DNA from: Mycolicibacterium arenosum | GTDB lineage: Bacteria; Actinomycetota; Actinomycetes; Mycobacteriales; Mycobacteriaceae | Assembly: GCF_024320865.1 (NCBI RefSeq) | Contig: NZ_JANDBD010000002.1 | Span: forward strand, 124,001 to 188,000 | Direction: 5' to 3' | DNA: 64,000 bases | Shown here: in pieces, positions 1 through 7,800 of the stretch | Position numbering within the stretch: the stretch's first letter is position 1 | Layout: each line of letters begins with the position of its first letter | Position numbers and translations under genes: made by a program | Notes under the pieces: model-generated | What the model saw: the letters and a program-made list of their open reading frames with translations, nothing else | Database searches by the model: none | What the model was told of the DNA's origin: nothing

Positions 1-338
1 GAGTTGAAGTCGTCCGTCGTGATGTCGGCGAGCTTGCCGAAGTACGTGTCGCCCGCCCCCGCCACCAGGATCTCGATCTCGCCGAGCGCGTCAACGGCGT
101 TGGCCACGAACGACTTCACCGAGTTGGGGTCGGTGACGTCGAGGTGGAACCCGACTGCTTCGCCACCTTCGGCGTTGATCTTGCCGACGATGTCGTCGAG
201 CTTCTCGACGCGACGGGCGCCGAGGGCGACGGGGAAGCCGCGCGACGCGAGCTCAATGGCGGTGGCCTCACCGATACCGGCGGAGGCGCCGGCGACGATG
301 GCCGGTCGACGGTCGGGGAGCGGGGCGAAACGGGGCAT
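1..338 (-). CDS. Short-chain dehydrogenase/reductase, 3' end outside window
   Basis: Only the first 112 or so codons are present; the gene runs off the left edge. It starts at an ATG (CAT at 336-338) and opens MPRFAPLPDRRPAIVAGASAGIGE. The AGASAGIGE stretch is the glycine-rich NAD(P)-binding loop of classical SDRs, and FHLDVTD and ILVAGAGD are the expected adenine-pocket and fourth-strand motifs. The catalytic Ser-Tyr-Lys part lies outside, so the subgroup cannot be set. It begins 20 nt after the CYP123 stop on the same strand and should be the third gene of a TetR-CYP123-SDR operon. By position it matches M. tuberculosis Rv0765c. Substrate unknown. Confidence 0.85.
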   Translation of the reverse strand, partial: MPRFAPLPDRRPAIVAGASAGIGEATAIELASRGFPVALGARRVEKLDDIVGKINAEGGEAVGFHLDVTDPNSVKSFVANAVDALGEIEILVAGAGDTYFGKLADITTDDFN

Positions 339-358
339 TCGGAAGCCTTTCGAGCCTT

Positions 359-1567
359 TCAGCGGATCTGGAGGGTCATGGGCAGGTGGGCGAACCCGCG
401 GACGTTGCTCGAATGCACGCGGACCGAGTTGGTCTCGTCCACGTCGTATCCGCGGATGCGCTTGAAGAGTTCGTCGAGCGCCACCCTGGCCTCCATGCGG
501 GCCAGGTGCGCGCCGAGGCAGAAATGGGCGCCGCTGCCGAAGCTCTGCAGTTTCGCCCCGATGTCGCGACCGATGACGAAGTCGTCGGGGTTCTCGAAGG
601 CGCGCTCGTCGCGGTGCGCGGAGCCCGGCAGCAGCAGCAGGACGTCGCCATCCGGTATCACGGTGTCGTAGAACGTCAGCTCGCCCTGAACCGTGCGCGC
701 CAGGATCTGGCTCGACGTGTCGTAGCGCAGGGTCTCCTCGACCCAGAGCGGGATCCGGCTGGCGTCGTCGTAGAGCGGGGCGATCTGGTCGGGGTTCTTG
801 TAGCCCCAGAACGCCGCGTTCGCAAGCAGTTTGGTGGTTGTCTCGTTGCCTGCGATCACCATCAGGAACATGAAACCGAGCACTTCGTCGTCGGTGAGCC
901 GGTCGCCGTCGATCTCGGCTTCCAGCAGCGCGGTGGTGAGATCGTCCGACGGCTTCCTGCGCCGTTCGGCGACCATCTCCTGGTAGTAGACGATCAGGTT
1001 GATCGACGCTTCGATGGCCTCCTTGGGGACGTCGGTGACGCCCTCGTCGCGGTGCATCACGCCGTCGGCCCAGGCGCGCACCCGCACGCGGTCGGCGTCG
1101 GGCACGCCCATCAGTTCGGAGATGACGTCCATGGGCAGCTTGCCTGCGAACTCGTCGACGTAGTCGACCGTCTCGCCCGATGCGGCCATCTCCACCATGG
1201 TGTCGAGGTGCTTCAGTGCGATCTCGGTGACCCGCGGTTCGAGCTCGCGAATCCGCCTGGGCGTGAAGCCCTTCGACACCAGGGTCCGCAGGCGCAGGTG
1301 ATCCGGATCGTCCATGGCCAGGAAGCTCATGGTCTTCGCCGCGTGCGGTCCGCGTGACGCGGGATCCAGCGAGACGCCGAACTTGTTCGACAGCGTCACG
1401 CTGTTGCGGAACCCGGCCAGCACGTCCTTGTGCCGCGAGAGCGCCCAGAAACCGAGCTCCTCGTTGCGGTACAGCGGGGCCTCGTCACGCAACCGCTTGT
1501 AGTACGGGTACGGGTCCTCGTGGAAGTCGTAGTTGTACGGATCGAGTGCGACGTCAGAGACGGTCAT
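359..1567 (-). CDS. cyp123: Cytochrome P450, CYP123 family
   Basis: 402 aa, full length for a bacterial P450. The oxygen-binding I-helix motif AGNETT is at about 239-244, the K-helix ExxR pair at E278/R281, and the heme loop FGSGAHFCLG puts the thiolate ligand at Cys350. The sequence closely resembles CYP123A1 (Rv0766c) as I remember it, especially LVSKGFTPRRIRELEP and the C-terminal VHSSNVRGFAHLP. It is soluble and needs ferredoxin/reductase partners; in M. tuberculosis a ferredoxin and CYP51 follow downstream, which would lie beyond this window. A GGAG ribosome site precedes the ATG. It lies 19 nt after the TetR gene and was probably co-transcribed with it. Physiological substrate unknown. 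Confidence 0.93.
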   Translation of the reverse strand: MTVSDVALDPYNYDFHEDPYPYYKRLRDEAPLYRNEELGFWALSRHKDVLAGFRNSVTLSNKFGVSLDPASRGPHAAKTMSFLAMDDPDHLRLRTLVSKGFTPRRIRELEPRVTEIALKHLDTMVEMAASGETVDYVDEFAGKLPMDVISELMGVPDADRVRVRAWADGVMHRDEGVTDVPKEAIEASINLIVYYQEMVAERRRKPSDDLTTALLEAEIDGDRLTDDEVLGFMFLMVIAGNETTTKLLANAAFWGYKNPDQIAPLYDDASRIPLWVEETLRYDTSSQILARTVQGELTFYDTVIPDGDVLLLLPGSAHRDERAFENPDDFVIGRDIGAKLQSFGSGAHFCLGAHLARMEARVALDELFKRIRGYDVDETNSVRVHSSNVRGFAHLPMTLQIR

Positions 1568-1586
1568 GTTTCTCCAAGGCTTCTGT

Positions 1587-2174
1587 TCATCGCTCGTCTC
1601 CGACGAGGAGCCCGACGACGTACGTCAGTCGGTCGGCGATCTGGTGGTAGGTGAAGACGCCGCTACCGGCGTTCACCAGCGCGCCGAAGAACGTCATCTC
1701 CAGGGCTGAGACGACGCGCGGGTCGACGTCGGGGCCGGCCGCGGAGCGGATGCGGCGGTGGATCTCGGCGCCGATGCGGTCACGGACTTTCCGCACCGTG
1801 GGGTCGGTCCCGGTGAGCAGTGCGGTCGTGCACGCGGCGGCCACTTCGGGCTCGTCGGCGACGGTCAACGCCATGGCGCGCAGTGCCTGTTCGACGCGCG
1901 TCGGCATCGGCTCGTTGACGTCGGTGAAGTAGGGCACCTGCTTGATGAGGTCGAAGTACACCTCGGCGATGAGGTGGTTCTTGGAGGAGAAGTACGTGTA
2001 CGCCGTGGCCGGTGCGACCTTGGCCCGTGCCGCGACCGCACGCACCGTCAGATCGGCGTACGACGACTCGCGCAGCATCTCGACGCCCGCGGTGAGCACC
2101 TTGCGGAAGGTCTCCTCCTGGCGGCGGTTGCGCGGCGTTTCGTCTGTGACCGCCACCACTGCATCACTGGACAC
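1587..2174 (-). CDS. TetR/AcrR-family transcriptional regulator
   Basis: 195 aa. The N-terminal helix-turn-helix spans about residues 20-65 (LTVRAVAARAKVAPATAYTYF, then SSKNHLIAEVYFD), the usual TetR DNA-binding domain, followed by an all-helical ligand domain with no recognisable ligand signature. It heads the minus-strand cyp123/SDR operon and is divergent from aldA. Its start codon lies inside one of two GGACA-N2-TGTCC inverted repeats in the intergenic region, which suggests it represses itself and the aldA operon. It corresponds by position to Rv0767c. The inducer is unknown. Confidence 0.9.
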   Translation of the reverse strand: MSSDAVVAVTDETPRNRRQEETFRKVLTAGVEMLRESSYADLTVRAVAARAKVAPATAYTYFSSKNHLIAEVYFDLIKQVPYFTDVNEPMPTRVEQALRAMALTVADEPEVAAACTTALLTGTDPTVRKVRDRIGAEIHRRIRSAAGPDVDPRVVSALEMTFFGALVNAGSGVFTYHQIADRLTYVVGLLVGDER

Positions 2175-2180
2175 ATGTCC
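2169..2180. promoter_or_regulatory. Candidate TetR operator, copy 1 (GGACA-N2-TGTCC)
   Basis: Inverted repeat GGACA-CA-TGTCC, extended by one more T/A pair on the outside (2168-2181). It overlaps the start codon of the TetR gene, so a bound dimer would block that operon. The second copy is at 2327-2338. Assignment to the adjacent TetR is inference from position and symmetry. Confidence 0.6.
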
Positions 2181-2326
2181 AAGTTATCCGACGACCCCAC
2201 GGCAGGGCAAGTTCGAACCGGGAAATGCCAGTACAGCGCATATCAGTGGGCGTGAGCACGCGAGCTTTGAGGGTGTGCCCTTGCGGCCGGGACGGATCGG
2301 CGGCTATGGTTCGGACGAAGACAGCC

Positions 2327-2338
2327 GGACAGTTGTCC
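2327..2338. promoter_or_regulatory. Candidate TetR operator, copy 2 (GGACA-N2-TGTCC)
   Basis: Inverted repeat GGACA-GT-TGTCC, with the same arms as copy 1 and a different centre. It lies 17 nt downstream of a possible -10 box TATGGT (2305-2310) and 35 nt upstream of the aldA start, placing it in the aldA promoter or leader. The two sites bracket the divergent intergenic region. Confidence 0.6.
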
Positions 2339-2373
2339 AGAAAGCTGGGATACGGAAAGACGTGGGAGTGCGA

Positions 2374-3843
2374 ATGGCGCTAGTGGACTCTGCCGAGAGT
2401 CGTCTGCTCATCGACGGGAAGCTGGTCGCCGGCAGCGGGGGCACGTTCGCCACGGTGAACCCGGCGACCGAGGAGACGCTCGGGGTGGCCGCCGACGCCA
2501 GCGCGGCCGATATGGACGCGGCCATCGGCGCGGCCCGGCACGCGTTCGACGACACCGACTGGGCGACCAACGTCGAACTGCGGGTGCGCGGCATCCGGCA
2601 GTTGCAGCAGGCGATGCGCGATCACGTCGAGGAACTTCGAGAGCTCACGATCGCCGAGGTCGGTGCGCCGCGGATGCTGACCTCGGCCGCCCAGCTCGAG
2701 GGGCCCGTCGAGGATCTGAGCTTCGGCGCCGACACCGCCGAGAGCTACTCGTGGACAACCGATTTAGGCATCGCGTCGCCGATGGGCATTAAGTCGAAGC
2801 GCATGGTGGCGCGCGAGGCGATCGGGGTCGTCGGCGCCATCACGCCGTGGAACTTCCCGCACCAGATCAACCTCGCCAAGATCGGGCCCGCGCTCGCCGC
2901 CGGCAACACCGTGGTGCTCAAGCCCGCTCCCGATACGCCCTGGGCGGCCGCTGTTCTCGGCGAGTTGATCGTCGAGCACACCGACATCCCGCCGGGTGTC
3001 GTCAACATCGTCACCTCCAGCGACCACGCCGTCGGCGCGCTGCTGTCGAAGGACCCGCGTGTCGACATGGTGTCGTTCACCGGCTCGACGCGGACGGGCC
3101 GTGCCGTGATGGCCGACAGTGCGCAGACGCTGAAGAAGGTGTTCCTGGAACTCGGCGGCAAGTCCGCCTTCCTGGTCCTCGACGACGCCGACCTGGCGGG
3201 CGCGTGTGCGATGGCGGCCTTCACCGCGTCGATGCACGCCGGTCAGGGCTGCGCGATCACGACGCGTCTGGTGGTGCCGCGCGCCCGCTACGACGAGGCC
3301 GTCGACGCCGCCGCCGGGACGATGTCCGGATTGAAGCCCGGCGACCCGACGAATCCCGGCACGATCTGCGGTCCCGTCATCTCGGCGCTGCAGCGCGATC
3401 GCATCCAGGCCTACCTGGATTCCGCGATCGCCGAAGGCGGTCGATTCGCCTGTGGTGGTGGACGTCCCGCGGATCACGACACCGGGTTCTTCATCGAGCC
3501 GACGGTCATCGCCGGCCTGGACAACAACGCCAAGGTGGCGCGCGAGGAGATCTTCGGCCCGGTGCTGACGGTCATCGCGCACGACGGTGATGATGACGCG
3601 GTGCGGATCGCGAACGACTCGCCGTACGGGCTGTCGGGCACCGTCTTCTCGGCCGACGAGGAGCGGGCGCACGGCATCGCAGCACGGATGCGCGTCGGCA
3701 CGGTCAACGTCAACGGTGGTGTCTGGTACTCGGCGGACATGCCCTTCGGCGGTTACAAGCAGTCCGGCATCGGCCGGGAAATGGGCCTCGCAGGTTTCGA
3801 GGAGTACCTCGAGACTAAGGCCATCGCCACCGCGGCACAGTAG
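2374..3843 (+). CDS. aldA: Aldehyde dehydrogenase (NAD+-dependent), AldA type
   Basis: 489 aa, the normal length of the ALDH family. The PWNFP motif is at about 159-163, the cofactor loop FTGST at about 235-239, the general base Glu259 in LELGGKSA and the catalytic Cys293 in GQGC, so all active-site residues are present. The ATG at 2374 is chosen because the protein then opens MALVDSAESRLLIDGKL like Rv0768 and is preceded by purine-rich sequence; the reading frame is open much further upstream, through the divergent TetR gene, but that is not protein-like. First gene of a four- or five-gene plus-strand operon, 27 nt before the SDR. It oxidises an aldehyde to an acid; the substrate is not evident. 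Confidence 0.93.
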   Translation: MALVDSAESRLLIDGKLVAGSGGTFATVNPATEETLGVAADASAADMDAAIGAARHAFDDTDWATNVELRVRGIRQLQQAMRDHVEELRELTIAEVGAPRMLTSAAQLEGPVEDLSFGADTAESYSWTTDLGIASPMGIKSKRMVAREAIGVVGAITPWNFPHQINLAKIGPALAAGNTVVLKPAPDTPWAAAVLGELIVEHTDIPPGVVNIVTSSDHAVGALLSKDPRVDMVSFTGSTRTGRAVMADSAQTLKKVFLELGGKSAFLVLDDADLAGACAMAAFTASMHAGQGCAITTRLVVPRARYDEAVDAAAGTMSGLKPGDPTNPGTICGPVISALQRDRIQAYLDSAIAEGGRFACGGGRPADHDTGFFIEPTVIAGLDNNAKVAREEIFGPVLTVIAHDGDDDAVRIANDSPYGLSGTVFSADEERAHGIAARMRVGTVNVNGGVWYSADMPFGGYKQSGIGREMGLAGFEEYLETKAIATAAQ

Positions 3844-3870
3844 CTTTCACGACATCGCAAGGAGTAGCAC

Positions 3871-4632
3871 ATGGGTCTGTACGGAGATCAGTTCACGGAG
3901 AAGGTGGCGATCGTCACCGGTGCGGGCGGCGGCATCGGCCAGGCCTACGCCGAGGCGATCGCCCGTGAGGGAGCGGCCGTCGTCGTCGCCGACATCAACG
4001 TCGAGGGTGCGCAGAAGGTCGCCGACGGTATCAAGGGTGAGGGCGGCAACGCCCTCGCTGTGCGGGTGGACGTCAGCGATCCGGAATCCGCCAAGGAGAT
4101 GGCAGCGCAGACGCTTTCGGAGTTCGGCGGGATCGACTACCTGGTGAACAACGCGGCGATCTTCGGTGGCATGAAGCTGGACTTCCTCATCACCGTCGAC
4201 TGGGACTACTACAAGAAGTTCATGAGCGTGAACATGGACGGCGCGCTGGTCTGCACCCGCGCGGTGTACCGCAAGATGGCCAAGCGCGGTGGTGGAGCGA
4301 TCGTCAACCAGTCGTCGACGGCGGCGTGGCTGTACTCGAACTTCTACGGACTCGCGAAGGTCGGTATCAACGGCCTGACCCAGCAGTTGGCCACCGAGCT
4401 CGGCGGCCAGAACATCCGCGTCAACGCCATCGCACCCGGCCCGATCGACACCGAGGCCAACCGGACCACCACCCCGCAGGAGATGGTCGCCGACATCGTG
4501 AAGGGCATTCCGCTGTCGCGGATGGGTGAGGTCGACGATCTGACCGGGATGTGCCTGTTCCTGCTCTCCGATCAGGCCAAGTGGGTGACCGGTCAGATCT
4601 TCAACGTCGACGGCGGACAGATCATTCGATGA
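3871..4632 (+). CDS. SDR-family oxidoreductase
   Basis: 253 aa classical SDR. The TGAGGGIGQ cofactor loop is near residue 15, the NNAAI fourth-strand motif near 92, a catalytic Ser in NQSST near 143, and the YGLAK Tyr/Lys pair near 155. The C-terminal PGPIDT and NVDGGQIIR are typical of the family. A strong AAGGAG ribosome site (3859-3864) precedes the ATG. Its stop overlaps the start of the next gene (ATGA), so the two are translationally coupled. It matches Rv0769 by position. It probably oxidises an alcohol in the pathway that also uses AldA; the substrate is unknown. Confidence 0.92.
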   Translation: MGLYGDQFTEKVAIVTGAGGGIGQAYAEAIAREGAAVVVADINVEGAQKVADGIKGEGGNALAVRVDVSDPESAKEMAAQTLSEFGGIDYLVNNAAIFGGMKLDFLITVDWDYYKKFMSVNMDGALVCTRAVYRKMAKRGGGAIVNQSSTAAWLYSNFYGLAKVGINGLTQQLATELGGQNIRVNAIAPGPIDTEANRTTTPQEMVADIVKGIPLSRMGEVDDLTGMCLFLLSDQAKWVTGQIFNVDGGQIIR

Positions 4633-5492
4633 GCGACCACGTGAAGCTGGGCTATATCGGCCTCGGCAATCAGGGCTTGCCGATGGCCAAGCGGCTGGTC
4701 GACTGGCCCGGTGGACTCGTGGTCTTCGACGTCCGCACCGAGGCGATGACACCGCTGGCGGAACTCGGTGCCTCGCTGGCCGACAGCGTGGCGGACGTCG
4801 CCACGGCGGACGTCATCAGCGTCACCGTGCTGAACGACGCGCAGGTGCGCGACGTCGTCGCCGAACTCGCCGAGCACGCCGAGCCCGGCACCGTCATCGC
4901 GATCCACTCGACCATCGAACCCGATACCGCAGCCGAACTGGCCGACCGATTGCGGCCCAAGGGGATCCACGTCGTCGACGCACCGGTGAGTGGTGGTGCC
5001 GGCGCCGCCGACAAGGGTGAGCTGGCTGTCATGGTCGGAGCCGACGACGAGGCCTACGAGCGCGTCAAGCCGGTGTTCAAGCAGTGGGCCTCGATGGTCG
5101 TCCGGGCCGGCGAACCGGGCGCGGGAACCCGGATGAAGATCGCGCGCAACATGCTGACCTTCATCGGCTTCACCGCTGCTTGCGAGGCGTCCAGGCTCGC
5201 CGAGGCCGCGGGCATCGACCTGCAGAAGCTGGGCCGGGTGGTGCGCCATAGCGACGCCCAGAGCGGTGGTCCCGGCGCGATCATGGTTCGCGACGACACG
5301 AAACCCCTGGCGCCGGATCACTTCGTGCACGACATGTTCGTCCACACCAGGGGGCTGGCCGAGAAGGACCTCGCGCTGGCGCTCGCGCTCGGGGAGGCCA
5401 CCGGAGTGGAACTTCCCCTTGCGGAGATCGCGCTACGAGACCTGGCCGCCGGACTCGGTGTGCCCCACACCACGTCGACGACGAAGGAGTAG
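4629..5492 (+). CDS. NAD(P)-dependent 3-hydroxyisobutyrate dehydrogenase-like protein
   Basis: 287 aa beta-hydroxyacid dehydrogenase. The N-terminal GYIGLGNQGLPMAKRL is the Rossmann loop, DAPVSGGAGAADKGELAVMVG is the substrate-binding signature, and GAGTRMKIARNML holds the catalytic lysine region. The ATG overlaps the preceding stop (ATGA at 4629-4632). By position it is Rv0770. In valine degradation such enzymes oxidise 3-hydroxyisobutyrate, but the neighbouring P450, SDR, ALDH and CMD-like genes point to a different, undefined catabolic route. Confidence 0.9.
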   Translation: MSDHVKLGYIGLGNQGLPMAKRLVDWPGGLVVFDVRTEAMTPLAELGASLADSVADVATADVISVTVLNDAQVRDVVAELAEHAEPGTVIAIHSTIEPDTAAELADRLRPKGIHVVDAPVSGGAGAADKGELAVMVGADDEAYERVKPVFKQWASMVVRAGEPGAGTRMKIARNMLTFIGFTAACEASRLAEAAGIDLQKLGRVVRHSDAQSGGPGAIMVRDDTKPLAPDHFVHDMFVHTRGLAEKDLALALALGEATGVELPLAEIALRDLAAGLGVPHTTSTTKE

Positions 5493-5497
5493 TCCCG

Positions 5498-5941
5498 ATG
5501 GACGAGCTGCGCCGCAAGGGCTTGCAGAAGATGAACGAGGTCTACGGCTGGGAGATGCCGAACGTCGAGGGCGATCCGTTCTTCGACCTGACCGTGGACC
5601 ACCTCTTCGGGACCATCTGGAACCGGCCGGGCCTGTCGATGCGGGACAAGCGCATCATGACGCTCACCGCGGTCGCCGCACTCGGCAACTCCGACCTCGC
5701 CGAGATCCAGGCCAATGCGGCACTGCACAACGACGAGCTCACCGGTGAGGAACTCAAGGAGATGGCCGTCTTCCTGACGCAGTACCTCGGCTTCCCGCTG
5801 GGCTCGAAGCTCGACGGCGCGGTGAGCAAGGTCGTCAAGAAGCGCAGGAAGGCGGCCGAACGCGGCGAGGGTGAGGACAAGAAGGCCAACGTCAACGCCG
5901 CCGTGCAGATGCACTCGGGAGGCTCGGTCCATGACGAGTAG
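5498..5941 (+). CDS. Carboxymuconolactone decarboxylase-family protein
   Basis: 147 aa, close to the length of Rv0771. The region GTIWNRPGLSMRDKRIMTLTAVAALG followed by ELKEMAVFLTQYLGFP matches the CMD/AhpD-like all-helical domain. The conserved CxxC of AhpD peroxidases is absent, so it belongs with the decarboxylase-like or non-redox members. The tail from about residue 115 is lysine-rich (KVVKKRRKAAERGEGEDKK) and probably disordered. It starts 5 nt after the previous stop, and its last 11 nt overlap the next gene. Confidence 0.88.
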   Translation: MDELRRKGLQKMNEVYGWEMPNVEGDPFFDLTVDHLFGTIWNRPGLSMRDKRIMTLTAVAALGNSDLAEIQANAALHNDELTGEELKEMAVFLTQYLGFPLGSKLDGAVSKVVKKRRKAAERGEGEDKKANVNAAVQMHSGGSVHDE

Positions 5942-7157
5942 GTACGCCGCGCTGTCACGCGAGGAGCTCGCCACCCTGGTGCCGGAGCTACTGCTGATCG
6001 GCCAGCTGATCGACCGCTCCGGAATGGCCTGGTGCATATCGTCGTTCGGCCGCGCGGAGATGCTTCAGATCGCGATCGAGGAGTGGGCGGCGTCCAGCCC
6101 GCTGTACACGAGGCGGATGCAGAAGGCGCTGAAGTACGAGGGCGTCGACATCTTCACGCTCTTCAAGGGGCTGCAGCTGGACATCGGCGCGCCCCCGCAG
6201 TTCATGGACTTCCGCTACGTCGTGCACGATCGCTGGCACGGCGAGTTCTTTCTGAACCACTGTGGCGCCCTGCTCGACGTCGAGCCGATGGGCGACGACT
6301 ACGTCAAGGGCATGTGCCACGACATCGAGGACCCGACGTTCGACGCCACCGCCTTGGCCACCAACCGCAAGGCTCAGGTGCGGCCCATCCACCGCCCGCC
6401 CAGGACGCCGTCGGATCAGCACCCGCACTGCCGGTGGACGGTCATCATCGACGAGTCCTATCCGGAGGTGCCGTTCATCCCGGAAATGGACATCGTCGCC
6501 GCGACCAACGCCCATGCGTGCGAGCTCGATGCGATCGACCCGAATGACGAAGGGATGGCGGACTATTCGGGTGAGCTGCTCGCCGACATCGACTTCGGCG
6601 CGTTCTCCCACTCGGCGCTGGTCCGGATCGCCGACGAGGTCTGCATTCAGATGCACCTGCTGGTGAAGTCGTTCACCATCGCGGTCGAGAAGCGCGCCAA
6701 GGACGACGCGGCACTCGCGCGGTCGATTCGCACCAAGCAGCTGATCGGTATCGCGGGCGTCGCCGCGGAGCGGATCCATCGGGCGCTCAAGCTCTCCAGT
6801 GACGCGAAGGGCGCGCTGCGAGTCCTCGAACTGCACCCGCTGCTCAACCCGGCGGCGTACGTGTCGGCCGACGTCGACCCCGACTTCGTGCACGTGCGGA
6901 GGTCGCCGGCATACGAGGACGGGTCGTGGATCTCGCTGGTGTCGCCGGTGGCCGACGCCCCGCTGCAGGCGATCGTTCAGGCTGTGGACCCGCATCTGCG
7001 GGCCGAGGTGTCCGGTACCGAGACCGACTGGACCGTGCGCGTCATCGAGACCGATACCGCCGCCAAGGTGCTGCCGGAGGTCGAGGTGTGCAAGTTCAGC
7101 GGTGGCGCGTCCTGGGTGTTCGAGGACCGCAAGTCGCTGCCGCTGACCGTGGTCTGA
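5931..7157 (+). CDS. Conserved protein of unknown function (408 aa)
   Basis: I do not recognise the family with confidence. The ATG at 5931 overlaps the previous gene by 11 nt; the frame is open further upstream but only inside that gene. The most conserved-looking section, about residues 85-130, is rich in Trp, His and Cys: HDRWHGEFFLNHCGALL, then GMCHDIEDPTFDATA, then HRPPRTPSDQHPHCRW. The clustered His, Cys and Asp suggest a metal or cofactor site. No signal peptide or membrane segment is seen. The C-terminal third looks like an alpha/beta ligand domain. The position at the end of the aldA operon argues for a role in the same oxidation pathway. It ends 2 nt before the converging TetR stop. 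Confidence 0.8.
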   Translation: MTSRYAALSREELATLVPELLLIGQLIDRSGMAWCISSFGRAEMLQIAIEEWAASSPLYTRRMQKALKYEGVDIFTLFKGLQLDIGAPPQFMDFRYVVHDRWHGEFFLNHCGALLDVEPMGDDYVKGMCHDIEDPTFDATALATNRKAQVRPIHRPPRTPSDQHPHCRWTVIIDESYPEVPFIPEMDIVAATNAHACELDAIDPNDEGMADYSGELLADIDFGAFSHSALVRIADEVCIQMHLLVKSFTIAVEKRAKDDAALARSIRTKQLIGIAGVAAERIHRALKLSSDAKGALRVLELHPLLNPAAYVSADVDPDFVHVRRSPAYEDGSWISLVSPVADAPLQAIVQAVDPHLRAEVSGTETDWTVRVIETDTAAKVLPEVEVCKFSGGASWVFEDRKSLPLTVV

Positions 7158-7166
7158 CGTCAGACC
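7151..7166. terminator. Perfect 16-bp palindrome holding both converging stop codons
   Basis: GGTCTGAC followed by its exact reverse complement GTCAGACC. The plus-strand TGA (7155-7157) and the minus-strand TGA (7160-7162) both lie in it. Folded as RNA from either strand it gives a 6-bp stem with an ACGT loop. There is no U-tract. It could act as a small bidirectional terminator or be a by-product of two stops in close apposition. Confidence 0.4.
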
Positions 7167-7774
7167 GACGGGCTGGGCTTCGCGGTGAGTACCGCTGAAC
7201 CCACCCACCGCCGCAGGTAGGCGCGCTGTTCGGTGGGACTGCGCGGCGGCCGGCCGGGGTCGAGTACGAACGACTGGATGATGCGCAGCAGGTGTTCGGC
7301 GAACTCGTCGAGATCGGCGTCGGTGTAGCCGAGCGCACCCCAGTCGACGTCGAAACGGCGCAGCATCGCGTTGGCGAACTGCAGCGCCACCTCCGACGTC
7401 ACCGACGCGATGTGCTCGCCGGCCTGTCCCGGCGCCACCAGCAAGCCGATGTGCTTGTCCTTGGGCAGCCACTCGAGTGCCGTCGCGATGGCCTCCGCCA
7501 CCGCGTCCACCGGATCGGTGATGCCCTGCATGTGGGTGGCCATGCGCTCGAGGAAGTCGCCGGCGGCGTGCACGGCCGCGGCGACCAGCAGCGCATCGGT
7601 GCTCGGGAAGTAGCGGTACACGGTCTGCCTGGTGACTCCGAGCGTGCGGGCGACGTCGGCGATGCTGAAATCGGCGCCGCGCTCGTCGATGACGTTGCCC
7701 GCCGCCGTCAGGATCCTCACGACGGCCTCGTCATCGGTTGCGGGGGCCGAGCCCGACCAGCCGTGGGTGCGCAC
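7160..7774 (-). CDS. TetR/AcrR-family transcriptional regulator
   Basis: 204 aa from the GTG at 7774, giving VRTHGWSGSAPATDDEAVVRIL. The frame is open further upstream but there it lies inside the P450 gene. The helix-turn-helix is at about residues 35-60 (FSIADVARTLGVTRQTVYRYF), followed by a helical ligand domain. It is 26 nt downstream of the P450 on the same strand, so P450 and regulator form an operon. The inverted repeat at 9051-9075 in front of the P450 is the best candidate operator. Confidence 0.87.
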   Translation of the reverse strand: MRTHGWSGSAPATDDEAVVRILTAAGNVIDERGADFSIADVARTLGVTRQTVYRYFPSTDALLVAAAVHAAGDFLERMATHMQGITDPVDAVAEAIATALEWLPKDKHIGLLVAPGQAGEHIASVTSEVALQFANAMLRRFDVDWGALGYTDADLDEFAEHLLRIIQSFVLDPGRPPRSPTEQRAYLRRWVGSAVLTAKPSPSV

Positions 7775-7800
7775 CAGCGAATGGTACCCGGGGCCCCACC

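Noticed and set aside
5988..7472. Long antisense ORF (494 aa) opposite the unknown 408-aa gene
   Set aside because: Typical high-GC shadow frame: Arg/Gly/His-rich, no domain, while the plus-strand frame has coherent conserved blocks and operon spacing.
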